The notes below the pieces were generated by a model, which saw nothing but the letters and a program-made list of their open reading frames with translations, made no database searches and had not been told where the DNA came from. From positions 744,001-808,000 of the forward strand of contig JBDVBY010000001.1 of the NCBI GenBank assembly GCA_039942715.1: a DNA stretch of 64,000 bases, in the 5' to 3' direction. The stretch's first letter is position 1. Each line of letters starts with the position of its first letter. Source of the DNA: JABDJX01 sp039942715 (GTDB taxonomy: Bacteria > Pseudomonadota > Alphaproteobacteria > Rhodobacterales > Rhodobacteraceae). A program made the translations under genes and the position numbers. Below are positions 1 through 8,149 of the stretch, in pieces.

Positions 1-2725
1 ACGGCATAAATGCCACCCCTTCGCCAACCCGTTCGGTGACCATGGCCATCACTTTGACCTTGCCGCCTTCAGGGCCTTCCACCCAGACTTGCGCGCCGTC
101 ACGGACACCAAGGTTGTTGGCATCGCGTGTGTTGATTTCGACGAACATGTCTTGCTGCAGTTCTGCCAACCATGGGTTCGAGCGCGTCTCATCGCCCCCA
201 CCCTCGTATTCGACCAAACGACCAGAGGTCAGGATCATCGGATACTCTTTGGAGAAATCCTGTTTTTGGATCGACGCATACATGGTCGGCAAGCGATAGA
301 ACTTGCGGTCTTCGTATGTCGGGTAATCCGCAACAAGATCTCGGCGGTTGGAGTAAAGCGGCTCGCGGTGAACCGGCACAGGGTCTGGGAATGTCCAGAC
401 GACCGCGCGGGCCTTGGCGTTACCGAACGGTGCCATCTCGTGGGCAATCGCAACCCGCTGGATACCGCCCGAGAGGTCAGTTTTCCAGTTGGTCTTGGGC
501 CCGGCAATACCGTCGATCACTGCACGCTCTTCAGCGGTCAGTTCTCCATCCCATCCAAGGTCCATCAGCATCTGCATCGTGAACTCAGGATAACCGTCCT
601 GAATGTCCGATCCGACACTTGCCACACCTTCGGCCAGCAGATTGTCCCCATCACGTTCCACACCAAAGCGGGCGCGGAATGTCAGGCCACCTTCAGAAAC
701 ACGCTTTGACATGTCGTAAAGGTTAGGCGTGCCGGGATGGTTCATCTCTGCAGTGCCCCAACTTGGCCACGGAAGACCATAGTAGTCGCCATCCGCAGGC
801 CCACCGTTCGCGCGCAGCGTTGTGCGATCAAACGTATGCTGGTTTGCCATGTGCTTTTTGATCCGGTCTGGATCTTGCCCGGTATAGCCAATGGTCCACA
901 TGCCGCGGTTAAACTCACGGGTGATGCTTTCCACAACAGGCGTTTCGTCATCTTCCATTTCGATATTGCGGAAGAAACGATCGCCCCAGCCAAACTTGTT
1001 GACGAACTTGGCCATGATGACCTCGTCCGGCAGGCTTTCAAACAGCGGATCAATAACCTTGTCGCGCCACTGGAACGAGCGGTTTGACGCAGTAACAGAG
1101 CCGCGGGTTTCAAACTGCGTACAGGCCGGAAGCAGGTAAACGCCATCGGTTCTGTCGTGCAGCACAGCAGACACGGTTGGGAAAGGATCAACGACGACCA
1201 GCATATCGAGCTGCTCCATCGCGGTTTTCATTTCCTTCATCCGGGTCTGTGAGTTCGGCGCATGTCCCCAAAGCACCATGGCCCGCACTTTATCCGGGTT
1301 GTCCATGTTGTCGGGATCTTCAAGCACACCATCGATCCAGCGCGACACCGGAATACCGGTGAGGTTCTGAAGCGACTTGTCCTTGCCATCCGCGTCTTTG
1401 GTCATCGCGAACTGACCTTTCAGCCAATCGCCATCTTCTTCCCAGACACGGGCCCAGTGAGCCCAAGCCCCTGCCGACAGACCATAGTAACCCGGCAGTG
1501 TGTGGCTGAGCACGCCAAGGTCGGTTGCACCCTGCACGTTGTCGTGGCCACGGAAGATGTTTGTGCCACCCCCGCTTGTGCCCATGTTGCCCAAGGCAAG
1601 CTGCAACACGCAGTAAGCGCGCGTGTTGTTGTTACCGTTGGTGTGCTGTGTGCCACCCATACACCAAATCACGGTGCCAGGGCGGTTGTTGGCCATCGTG
1701 CGCGCAACGCGCTTCAGCTGAGAACCCGGAGCGCCGGTGACGCGTTCGACTTCTTCAGGTGTCCATTTGGCCACTTCGTCCTTGATCTGGTCCATGCCCC
1801 AAACACGGGTGCGGATGAACTCTTTATCCTCCCAACCGTTTTCGAAGATGTGCCACAGGATACCCCAAACCAGCGCAACGTCTGTGCCTGGACGGAAGCG
1901 CACATACTCATCAGCATGTGCTGCCGTGCGGGTAAAGCGAGGATCGCAAACAATCACAGGCGCATTGTTCTGCTCTTTGGCTTTGAGCAGGTGCAACAGC
2001 GAAACGGGGTGCGCTTCGGCTGGGTTGCCACCAATGATAAAGATCGCTTTGGAGTTGTGGATGTCGTTGTAGCTGTTGGTCATCGCGCCATAGCCCCAGG
2101 TGTTTGCAACACCCGCAACTGTGGTCGAGTGACAAATCCGAGCCTGGTGATCGACGTTGTTTGTGCCCCAATAGGCGGCAAACTTGCGGAACAGATAGGC
2201 TTGCTCGTTATTGTGCTTGGCTGATCCCAACCAATACACCGAGTCCGGCCCGCTTTCCTCGCGGATGTTCATCATGCCGTCGCCGATCTCGTCGATCGCC
2301 TGCTCCCAGCTGATTTTCTTCCACTCGCCGTTTTCTTTCTTCATTGGGTACTTCAGGCGGCGCTCGCCATGAGCGTGCTCGCGTACCGCGGCCCCTTTGG
2401 CGCAATGCGCACCAAGGTTAAACGGGCTATCCCATCCGGGCTCTTGGCCGGTCCAAACACCGCTTGCGACCTCGGCCACAACCGTACAGCCCACCGAACA
2501 GTGGGTGCAGACGGTTTTGACAAGATCAACAGCCGCGTTGGCCGCCGTTTGTGCCGAGGCTTGGGTGACCGTGCCACCTGTTGCCGAAATTGCAGCCAAG
2601 CCACCAATGGCCAGACCAGAGCCGCGCAAGAACGAGCGGCGGTCGACGGATTTCTCCGCCATATCAGACATAAGGCCAGTCCGCTGGGAGCGTCGCGCAA
2701 CCCCGTTGGTCTTTTTCCTTAACAT
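1..2725 (-). CDS. fdhA: Formate dehydrogenase catalytic (alpha) subunit, Tat-exported, cysteine form; partial
   Basis: Molybdopterin oxidoreductase that oxidises formate to CO2, working outside the cytoplasmic membrane. About 908 residues are visible and the C-terminus lies beyond the window edge. A twin-arginine signal (RR at 29-30, DRRSFLRG) leads into a [4Fe-4S] ligand set C73-x2-C76-x3-C80-x27-C108. The motif ARICHSTTV puts a cysteine (residue 198, codon at 2132-2134) where E. coli FdnG has selenocysteine, followed by GYGAMTNSYND and GGNPAEAHP, and later GHDNVQGATDLG, all of the FdnG type. The ATG at 2725 is chosen because GGGGAGG precedes it. The small Tat protein, TorD, DUF3306 and DUF3305 genes lie upstream on the same strand; iron-sulfur and membrane subunits would be expected further left. 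Confidence 0.93.
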   Translation of the reverse strand, partial: MLRKKTNGVARRSQRTGLMSDMAEKSVDRRSFLRGSGLAIGGLAAISATGGTVTQASAQTAANAAVDLVKTVCTHCSVGCTVVAEVASGVWTGQEPGWDSPFNLGAHCAKGAAVREHAHGERRLKYPMKKENGEWKKISWEQAIDEIGDGMMNIREESGPDSVYWLGSAKHNNEQAYLFRKFAAYWGTNNVDHQARICHSTTVAGVANTWGYGAMTNSYNDIHNSKAIFIIGGNPAEAHPVSLLHLLKAKEQNNAPVIVCDPRFTRTAAHADEYVRFRPGTDVALVWGILWHIFENGWEDKEFIRTRVWGMDQIKDEVAKWTPEEVERVTGAPGSQLKRVARTMANNRPGTVIWCMGGTQHTNGNNNTRAYCVLQLALGNMGTSGGGTNIFRGHDNVQGATDLGVLSHTLPGYYGLSAGAWAHWARVWEEDGDWLKGQFAMTKDADGKDKSLQNLTGIPVSRWIDGVLEDPDNMDNPDKVRAMVLWGHAPNSQTRMKEMKTAMEQLDMLVVVDPFPTVSAVLHDRTDGVYLLPACTQFETRGSVTASNRSFQWRDKVIDPLFESLPDEVIMAKFVNKFGWGDRFFRNIEMEDDETPVVESITREFNRGMWTIGYTGQDPDRIKKHMANQHTFDRTTLRANGGPADGDYYGLPWPSWGTAEMNHPGTPNLYDMSKRVSEGGLTFRARFGVERDGDNLLAEGVASVGSDIQDGYPEFTMQMLMDLGWDGELTAEERAVIDGIAGPKTNWKTDLSGGIQRVAIAHEMAPFGNAKARAVVWTFPDPVPVHREPLYSNRRDLVADYPTYEDRKFYRLPTMYASIQKQDFSKEYPMILTSGRLVEYEGGGDETRSNPWLAELQQDMFVEINTRDANNLGVRDGAQVWVEGPEGGKVKVMAMVTERVGEGVAFMP

Positions 2726-2835
2726 GTTAGTACCTCCCCTGAGCATACCCATCCGGGCGTGCAGGATTTCGAAAGAACCTTGGACAGTCGGGCGTCACGC
2801 AACCAGTCGCCTAAGGCGTAGCAAAACGGCGCCTC

Positions 2836-3024
2836 TTAGAATTTGGCGCTGTCAAAGTATGCGCGTGTGTGCGCGGTATCCTGCATCTTTTCAGACGTCA
2901 GATCGGCAGGCTCTGCTTCAGCAGTGCTGGTGCCTGTAGCGACGGCAACAGCGGCCAGTGGGGCTGTTGTTCCTGCCATCTTCAAAAAATCCCGCCGACT
3001 TGCGGCTTCATTTTTCTTTGTCAT
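2836..3024 (-). CDS. Small formate-dehydrogenase-associated Tat-signal protein
   Basis: A 62-residue protein that is mostly a twin-arginine signal (SRRDFLKMAG) followed by an Ala-rich hydrophobic stretch and a short hydrophilic tail. It matches the 'formate dehydrogenase region Tat target' type of small protein that accompanies FdhA in many proteobacteria. It probably helps export or assembly, or occupies the Tat and chaperone pathway alongside FdhA; its exact role is unknown. The start is supported by GGGAGGGAGACA upstream. It lies between fdhA and the torD-like gene, about 110 bp from fdhA. Confidence 0.85.
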   Translation of the reverse strand: MTKKNEAASRRDFLKMAGTTAPLAAVAVATGTSTAEAEPADLTSEKMQDTAHTRAYFDSAKF

Positions 3025-3083
3025 GGGATGTCTCCCTCCCTTTCTAGTTTGGCGGGCATCCCCGCCGGTTTTGCCTCGGATAG

Positions 3084-3689
3084 CTAGCCCGAGGTCATTC
3101 TGAACGCTTCGCGCTCAATCTCCATGAATGCTCTGCCGAGCGTTCCAAGTGATGCATAAAGCACTGAGTTCTTCGCAGCTTCTAGGTCTGAAAAGAAATG
3201 CGCCGCCCATGGGGCGATGTGCTTGTTAAAGAATGTCTTTTGATCTTCCAGCGTCGCTGGCGCGCCAAAGCGGCCCACGATCATGCCGCCCATCATCTCC
3301 ATCAGAGAGGCGATGTTGTCTTCCGGTTCGTACACGTTTTGCGCCCGCGTGATTCCGCGTGCAGCCATGTCACCACGCAACGTGGCGAGTGGCTTTTCAT
3401 TGAGGAACCCGGTGAGGTAATAGCTTGCGTAAGGCAATAGCTCGCCGCGCCCCAACCCGATGAACAGTGCGTTGAATTCGCTTTCGACCTTTTTGGGGTT
3501 GGTCGCCTGAGCAACGCGCGACAAAGCACTGATTGCCTTACCGATTTCCGTCTCGTCGCCATTCAAACCTTGGGTTTGGTCCAGCAGCATTTGATCCGGC
3601 GGCCCTGCAAGCATCAAGCCCAGATAGTTGTAAAGATCAGCGCGCAGGCGATCTTCATTTGCAACAGAAATGTCTTCAGCCGCCGTCAC
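3084..3689 (-). CDS. TorD/DmsD-family chaperone for the formate dehydrogenase
   Basis: A 201-residue, mostly helical cytoplasmic protein of the TorD (redox enzyme maturation protein) family. These chaperones bind the Tat signal or apo-form of a molybdoenzyme and hold back export until the cofactor is inserted. Family-like features are the stretch YNYLGLMLAGPPDQ near the N-terminus, the central YASYYLTGF, and the EPEDNIASLMEMM segment. The gene starts with GTG and overlaps the end of the DUF3306 gene by four bases (GTGA), implying translational coupling. Its client is very probably the fdhA product encoded downstream. Confidence 0.85.
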   Translation of the reverse strand: MTAAEDISVANEDRLRADLYNYLGLMLAGPPDQMLLDQTQGLNGDETEIGKAISALSRVAQATNPKKVESEFNALFIGLGRGELLPYASYYLTGFLNEKPLATLRGDMAARGITRAQNVYEPEDNIASLMEMMGGMIVGRFGAPATLEDQKTFFNKHIAPWAAHFFSDLEAAKNSVLYASLGTLGRAFMEIEREAFRMTSG

Positions 3690-4318
3690 GCGTGTTCTCC
3701 GCTTCTGAACTTCATCCGGCGCGGGGTTGGGGGCACGTATGCCGCCTCTGCCATGTCCTCGGATTCTTCCTCGAAATAGTGCTGCGTCAGCTCCTCCTCC
3801 GACGCAGCCGCGAGTTGGATGTCGGTGACATCCTCCTCGACTGTCTCTTCAATCTCTTCACCTTCATTCTCAGCGACAAGATCGCCCTCGGCCTCAGCGG
3901 TCTCTTTCTCTGCCGCTTGCCGGGCCATTTCTTCGACGTGCTTCAGCATGCCTTTGCCAACCTGATAAGCCGTCTGCAGGTTCTCAACGGCCAAAGCCTT
4001 GTCGGTAAAATCCTCGCCATAGTCGACCAGCATATCCACGTTGGCCAACACCGGATTGGACCGCCACAAAACGCGGAGCGCCCGGCGGCGCAAACGATCG
4101 GGAATAGCTTTGGACATAAAGGCGGAGAAGTCATCGCCCTCTTTCAGTGTGTCAGGATCGGGCAAATCGAAATGCGCCAAAAGTTCTTCGTCTGATTTGT
4201 CTTCCAGCGCTTCGTGTTCAACTTTGAGTGCTTCGGCTTCAAGCGCGGCTTCTTCTGCCTGCGCTTCGGCCTCAACCCCTGCCCGGCGGCGGGACCAGAA
4301 ATTCTGCTCACCGCTCAA
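3686..4318 (-). CDS. DUF3306 protein, formate dehydrogenase accessory
   Basis: A 210-residue very acidic protein. It begins with a WSRRRAGVEAEA segment, has a long Glu/Ala-rich N-terminal region, then a conserved core around FDLPDPDTLKEGDDFSAFM and ALRVLWRSNPVLANVDMLVDYGEDF. It ends in a second acidic stretch and a short basic tail (TPRRMKFRSG). DUF3306 and DUF3305 occur together with formate dehydrogenase genes; no biochemical role can be read from the sequence. It starts with TTG, and its first bases overlap the DUF3305 stop by four bases, so it should be translationally coupled. Confidence 0.82.
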   Translation of the reverse strand: MSGEQNFWSRRRAGVEAEAQAEEAALEAEALKVEHEALEDKSDEELLAHFDLPDPDTLKEGDDFSAFMSKAIPDRLRRRALRVLWRSNPVLANVDMLVDYGEDFTDKALAVENLQTAYQVGKGMLKHVEEMARQAAEKETAEAEGDLVAENEGEEIEETVEEDVTDIQLAAASEEELTQHYFEEESEDMAEAAYVPPTPRRMKFRSGEHA

Positions 4319-4875
4319 TGAACCGTCTCCTTGCGCGTTGGCGCACGATAAACATCCGCTGTCTGGCGAATACGCGCATCACCGATGCCGTCTTCTTTCA
4401 GATCAATGCGCTTCTTGTCGCGACGGCGTTTGATGAAGACCTCGTCCTCGTGGTGCAATTCCACATAGTCGCGGATCCAAGCAACCAAGCCTTCAGGCAT
4501 TGGAACCTTCTCGACCAGTTCCTCGCCAGTATCCGCATAGTCTTGCGCCTCGTAAGGCGACGCCGTCACCAGCAAAATGTCTAACGGATCGCTGTTCTCA
4601 CTGGGGCGCATCACCACGTAAATCGCTGGCGTCTCGGCAGACAATCCGTGCAGATAGGCTTCGGTGTCAGTGCGGAAAAGCTCTAGTGGAAGCGTGCTTG
4701 CGTGGAACTCAACTGCGTCTCCATCGCGGCGTAACTCTTTCCAATGCACACTGCCAGCACCGGGCAAAACCGCAACTGCTTTCCAGACATGCTTGGCCCA
4801 CTTGGTAACCCCCGGAACACGACGGATCACCACACCGAGGGGCATATAAATTGAGTTTGGCTTTTGGTTGGTCAA
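4315..4875 (-). CDS. DUF3305 protein, formate dehydrogenase accessory
   Basis: A 186-residue soluble protein with the DUF3305 opening MPLGVVIRRVPGVTKWAKHVWKAVAVLPGAG and a basic C-terminal segment (FIKRRRDKKR). It is the first gene of the minus-strand formate dehydrogenase operon (DUF3305, DUF3306, torD-like, Tat protein, fdhA). The start is taken as TTG at 4875 because GGGA lies just upstream; an ATG ten codons further in (4845) is the alternative. The function is unknown; the constant association with formate dehydrogenase implies assembly or quality control. Confidence 0.8.
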   Translation of the reverse strand: MTNQKPNSIYMPLGVVIRRVPGVTKWAKHVWKAVAVLPGAGSVHWKELRRDGDAVEFHASTLPLELFRTDTEAYLHGLSAETPAIYVVMRPSENSDPLDILLVTASPYEAQDYADTGEELVEKVPMPEGLVAWIRDYVELHHEDEVFIKRRRDKKRIDLKEDGIGDARIRQTADVYRAPTRKETVH

Positions 4876-5185
4876 AGCTTCCCTGTTCTTTGAGACCTGT
4901 TGGCTAAGATTACTTTGGACAAGCTAAAGCATTTAGAAAAGCACTTTTTGCTTACTTTAGCACACTTTTCGAAGCACTCTGCACCGCAGCATAATCACCC
5001 TTTCCGCTGGGTCAGAAAGAGCTCAACAAATCAAAGGTTTTGAGCGTCTCGATAAAACCCAACTAAAACTGTCGGGCTGCAGGTGCGAAAAATCACGATC
5101 CCGACATTTGGGTTTACCCCGGACAAGAATCCCGACTAGCTTGCAATTCGCAGTTCCAAAATGCGCCACACGTCCGGGGGAAAAG
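4876..5185. promoter_or_regulatory. Divergent intergenic region of the formate dehydrogenase locus with nested inverted repeats
   Basis: This 310 bp segment separates the minus-strand fdh operon from the plus-strand Fe-S protein gene and must hold both promoters. It contains GCTAAAG at 4923-4929 with its inverse CTTTAGC at 4955-4961. Inside lies a second pair, AAGCA at 4939-4943 and TGCTT at 4949-4953. The two pairs have slightly different centres (4942 and 4946). The region is AT-richer than its flanks. No gene and no recognised named operator were seen. Confidence 0.4.
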
Positions 5186-7129
5186 ATGTCAAAGAAACTG
5201 GTTTTATGCGACTGCCTTGGCAGCCAGACTTTAGACGCGGATGCCATCGGCGCGTGTTCCGGGCTGAGCTGTTCCAAAGTCTACACAAGCCTGTGCATGG
5301 ACCAAATTGGCGAGGCCGCAAAAGAGATCGCATCCGGTGATGCAATCATCGCCTGCCAACAAGAGCGCGCGCGTTTCGAAGAGCTTGCCGAAGAACTTGA
5401 GATCGATGCGCCCGGCTTTGTTGATCTGCGCGATCGCGCCGGTTGGAGCGATGCCCCCGCTGCGGCTAAAATGGCAGCACTGGCGGCAGAGGCCGCATTA
5501 CAGTTGCCTATCGGCAAAACGGTCGATGTGATATCCGAAGGCACTTGCCTGATCCTTGGGGGCGAAGCAGCGCTGACAGCCGCTGCCGATCTGTGCGAAA
5601 CGCTGGCGGTGACGGTGTTGGTTGAGGGCGATGACATCCCCACCGACCGCCGGTTTGACTGCGTGTCTGGAGCGATCAAAAACGCCAATGGTGCCCTTGG
5701 TGGATTTCAGGTGACCTTCGATAATTTGCGCCAAGTCGTTGCCGGTGGACGCGGCGCACTTGCATGGAGTGATCCGCTAAACGGAGCAACATCTGAATGC
5801 GATATTATCTTGGATTTACGGGGAGATACACCGTTGTTCCCTGCCCCAGAAAAACGTGAAGGCTATCTGCGCGCTGACCCCAGCCATGCCCCGTCAGTCG
5901 CCAAGGTCACGCTGGAAGCAGCACAGCTTGTCGGTACATTTGAAAAGCCGCTTTATGTGCGCCTTGAGGCCAGCCTCTGCGCGCATTCCCGCGCTGAAAA
6001 ACCTGCCTGCTCCAATTGTCTAAATGTCTGCCCCACGGGCGCAATCATTTCTGCCGGAGAGCACGTTGCAATTGATCCGATGATCTGCGCCGGGTGCGGG
6101 TCGTGTTCTGCCGTTTGCCCGTCTGGTGCCATCGTCTATGACGCACCGCCCGTAGATGCCGTGTTTCGGCGCATGTCTACGCTGGCCAGCACCTATCGCA
6201 AAGCGGGCGGCAAAGACGCGCGGCTTTTGGTGCATGACGAGGCACACGGGCGCGAAATGATCTCGCTTGCCGCGCGGTTTGGGCGCGGATTGCCCGCCGA
6301 TGTGATCCCGCTTGAGGTCGACGCGCTATCGGGATTTGGACATGCGGAAATGCTTGCGGCTTTGGCCTGTGGCTTTGGACATGTGGACGTTTTGCTTGCA
6401 CCAAAAACAGAACGCCCCGTGATCGAGGCCCAAGCAGACATGGCCCAAGCGATTGCCGGGAAAGGCACCGTGCATCTGCTGGATTTAAGTGACCCTGACG
6501 CTCTGAGCGACGCGCTCTACGGCGAAACGCCCGACCCCGTCAGCTGCGATCCGATCCTGCCGTTGGGCACCCGCCGCCAAGTTGCACGACTTGCGGCCAA
6601 AGCGCTCCAACCCAATGCAGACGTTATCGACCTTCCTGCAGGCGCCCCCTATGGTGCGATCCTGATCGACACAGACGCCTGCACTATGTGCCTGTCGTGC
6701 ACGTCGCTTTGCCCTTCTGGCGCGCTTGGCGACAACCCCGATCTACCGCAGGTGCGCTTTCAGGAAGATGCGTGTTTGCAGTGCGGGCTTTGCAGCAATA
6801 TTTGTCCTGAAAAAGCAATCACTTTGCAGCCGCAATTCAACCTGACTGACGCCGCCCTGACTCAAACAGTTCTGAACGAAGAAGAGCCTTTTGCCTGCAT
6901 CGAATGCGGCACGCTTTTCGGTGTGAAATCGACGGTTGAACGGATTATGGAAAAGCTGGCGGGGAGTCATTCGATGTTCGCCACATCAGACCAAGCCAAG
7001 ATGATCCAGATGTGCGAAGGCTGCCGCATTCAGGCGCAGTATCACTCGACAGACAATCCATTTCAGGGCGGCGAGCGCCCTAAAGTCAGAACGACGGAAG
7101 ACTATTTCTCAAAGCGCAAAGATCACTGA
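5186..7129 (+). CDS. Polyferredoxin-like 4Fe-4S protein of the formate dehydrogenase locus
   Basis: A 647-residue cytoplasmic protein with four cysteine motifs of bacterial ferredoxin type: CSNCLNVCPTG and CAGCGSCSAVCPSG in the middle, CTMCLSCTSLCPSG and CLQCGLCSNICPEK nearer the C-terminus. Further cysteines occur at the N-terminus (CDCLGS, CSGLSC) and in a C-terminal CIECG ... CEGC set that could bind another metal. It probably carries or donates electrons or Fe-S clusters for formate dehydrogenase; no catalytic domain is evident. The start at 5186 follows GGGGGAAAAG; an upstream in-frame start at 5108 has no such site. Its end overlaps the convergent cytochrome gene by seven bases. Confidence 0.85.
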   Translation: MSKKLVLCDCLGSQTLDADAIGACSGLSCSKVYTSLCMDQIGEAAKEIASGDAIIACQQERARFEELAEELEIDAPGFVDLRDRAGWSDAPAAAKMAALAAEAALQLPIGKTVDVISEGTCLILGGEAALTAAADLCETLAVTVLVEGDDIPTDRRFDCVSGAIKNANGALGGFQVTFDNLRQVVAGGRGALAWSDPLNGATSECDIILDLRGDTPLFPAPEKREGYLRADPSHAPSVAKVTLEAAQLVGTFEKPLYVRLEASLCAHSRAEKPACSNCLNVCPTGAIISAGEHVAIDPMICAGCGSCSAVCPSGAIVYDAPPVDAVFRRMSTLASTYRKAGGKDARLLVHDEAHGREMISLAARFGRGLPADVIPLEVDALSGFGHAEMLAALACGFGHVDVLLAPKTERPVIEAQADMAQAIAGKGTVHLLDLSDPDALSDALYGETPDPVSCDPILPLGTRRQVARLAAKALQPNADVIDLPAGAPYGAILIDTDACTMCLSCTSLCPSGALGDNPDLPQVRFQEDACLQCGLCSNICPEKAITLQPQFNLTDAALTQTVLNEEEPFACIECGTLFGVKSTVERIMEKLAGSHSMFATSDQAKMIQMCEGCRIQAQYHSTDNPFQGGERPKVRTTEDYFSKRKDH

Positions 7130-7869
7130 TTGCCCACTTGGATTGGCGCCCCCAAATCGGCAGGCGCAATTGATCCGACATAGCTTGTGATCGCCTCAAT
7201 CTGATCCATCGTCACTTCAATCGGCGCAATGGGCGACGGTAGATGCGGCGGGAACGGGTCGGTCACACCGTCGACCTGAGTAAACGCCGGGTGGGGTTTC
7301 AGCAAAAAGAACGTCTCAAACCGCGATTGCCAGTCCGGGAAACTGCGCATCAAAGCAAAAGAAGGCGATGAGCCGATAGCGTTCATCCGGTTTTTGTCGT
7401 TCACAGCATGACAACGTCCGCATTTCAAAAGGCTCTCACTTTCGCCCAACACAAGATCCCCGGTAAGAACCGCAACCTCTTCTTCTTTTTCAATCGCCAC
7501 ATCCGCGCTGAACAGCGCAATACCTTCCGGTTTGAAAGACTCAATCGTGCCTTTCCCAACGTCGCTGAAAAGCCAGTCACCAAACGCCTTGGTGTCTGGG
7601 TCATCACCGGAAGCGAAATGCCAGATCGTTTCGTCCTGTCGGAACGCCGGGACGCCCTCCTTGCCAAAGGCTGCATCGCCGGGGCCATCTATGAGTGTGA
7701 TGCGGATCCCTGTTTTAAGCGAAAAGCGCGGCAAGAGGTGTTTGAGAAATCCGGTTGCGACCAAATCATCTGGCGCCTGAAGCTCGAACGCCTTGTCCTG
7801 CGCACCACTTGGGCTCGCCAAAATCAACATCAGCGCAAAAGCCACCCAAAGTCTTGCTGAATTCAACAT
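7123..7869 (-). CDS. Secreted c-type cytochrome with a binding-protein-like N-terminal half
   Basis: A 248-residue protein with a Sec signal peptide (cleavage near SGAQ-DK, residue 24). A region of about 110 residues resembles the last part of a periplasmic anion-binding protein (DDLVATGFLKHLLPRFSLKTG, IWHFASGDDPDTKAFGDWLFSD). A haem-binding CGRCH sits at 150-154, and methionines around 162-174 could be the axial ligand. Haem c and the signal place it in the periplasm. It is convergent with the Fe-S protein gene and divergent from the DUF6494-mrp genes. The likely role is as an electron acceptor or sensor linked to formate oxidation, which is an inference from position. Confidence 0.75.
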   Translation of the reverse strand: MLNSARLWVAFALMLILASPSGAQDKAFELQAPDDLVATGFLKHLLPRFSLKTGIRITLIDGPGDAAFGKEGVPAFRQDETIWHFASGDDPDTKAFGDWLFSDVGKGTIESFKPEGIALFSADVAIEKEEEVAVLTGDLVLGESESLLKCGRCHAVNDKNRMNAIGSSPSFALMRSFPDWQSRFETFFLLKPHPAFTQVDGVTDPFPPHLPSPIAPIEVTMDQIEAITSYVGSIAPADLGAPIQVGNQ

Positions 7870-7955
7870 TGCAATGTCGCTCCCTTATTGCATGTCAGAC
7901 TAGGGTCGCTAGTGTCGCTGGGTCAATATGGGCGATCAAAAGGGAGGGTTGGGCC

Positions 7956-8147
7956 ATGAGCGATGACTTTAACATGTCGATGCGCAAGTTTCTGAAACAG
8001 GTCGGTGTGACGTCGCAGCAGGCGATTGAAGAAGCGATGCGCAATGCGGGCGAAACATCAGGCAAAAGCTTTGAAGCCAAGATGGTACTAAAGATCGACG
8101 GGCTTGATCTTGAGCATGTGGTTACTGGAAAGATCGAGGGGTCCTGA
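7956..8147 (+). CDS. DUF6494 small protein
   Basis: A 63-residue soluble protein that looks like the DUF6494 family, which I recall sitting beside an Mrp ATPase in alphaproteobacterial formate dehydrogenase loci. The start at 7956 follows AAAAGGGAGGG; an in-frame upstream extension exists but lacks such a site. It begins MSDDFNMSMRKFLKQVGVTS and ends with a KMVLKIDGLDLEHVVTGKIEG stretch. The stop is two bases before the mrp TTG start, so both are one transcription unit. No catalytic residues or metal ligands are apparent. Confidence 0.72.
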   Translation: MSDDFNMSMRKFLKQVGVTSQQAIEEAMRNAGETSGKSFEAKMVLKIDGLDLEHVVTGKIEGS

Positions 8148-8149
8148 CG

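Noticed and set aside
36..2313. Several plus-strand frames opposite formate dehydrogenase
   Set aside because: The minus-strand frame is continuous over the whole stretch and carries Tat, Fe-S and active-site motifs, so these are shadows.
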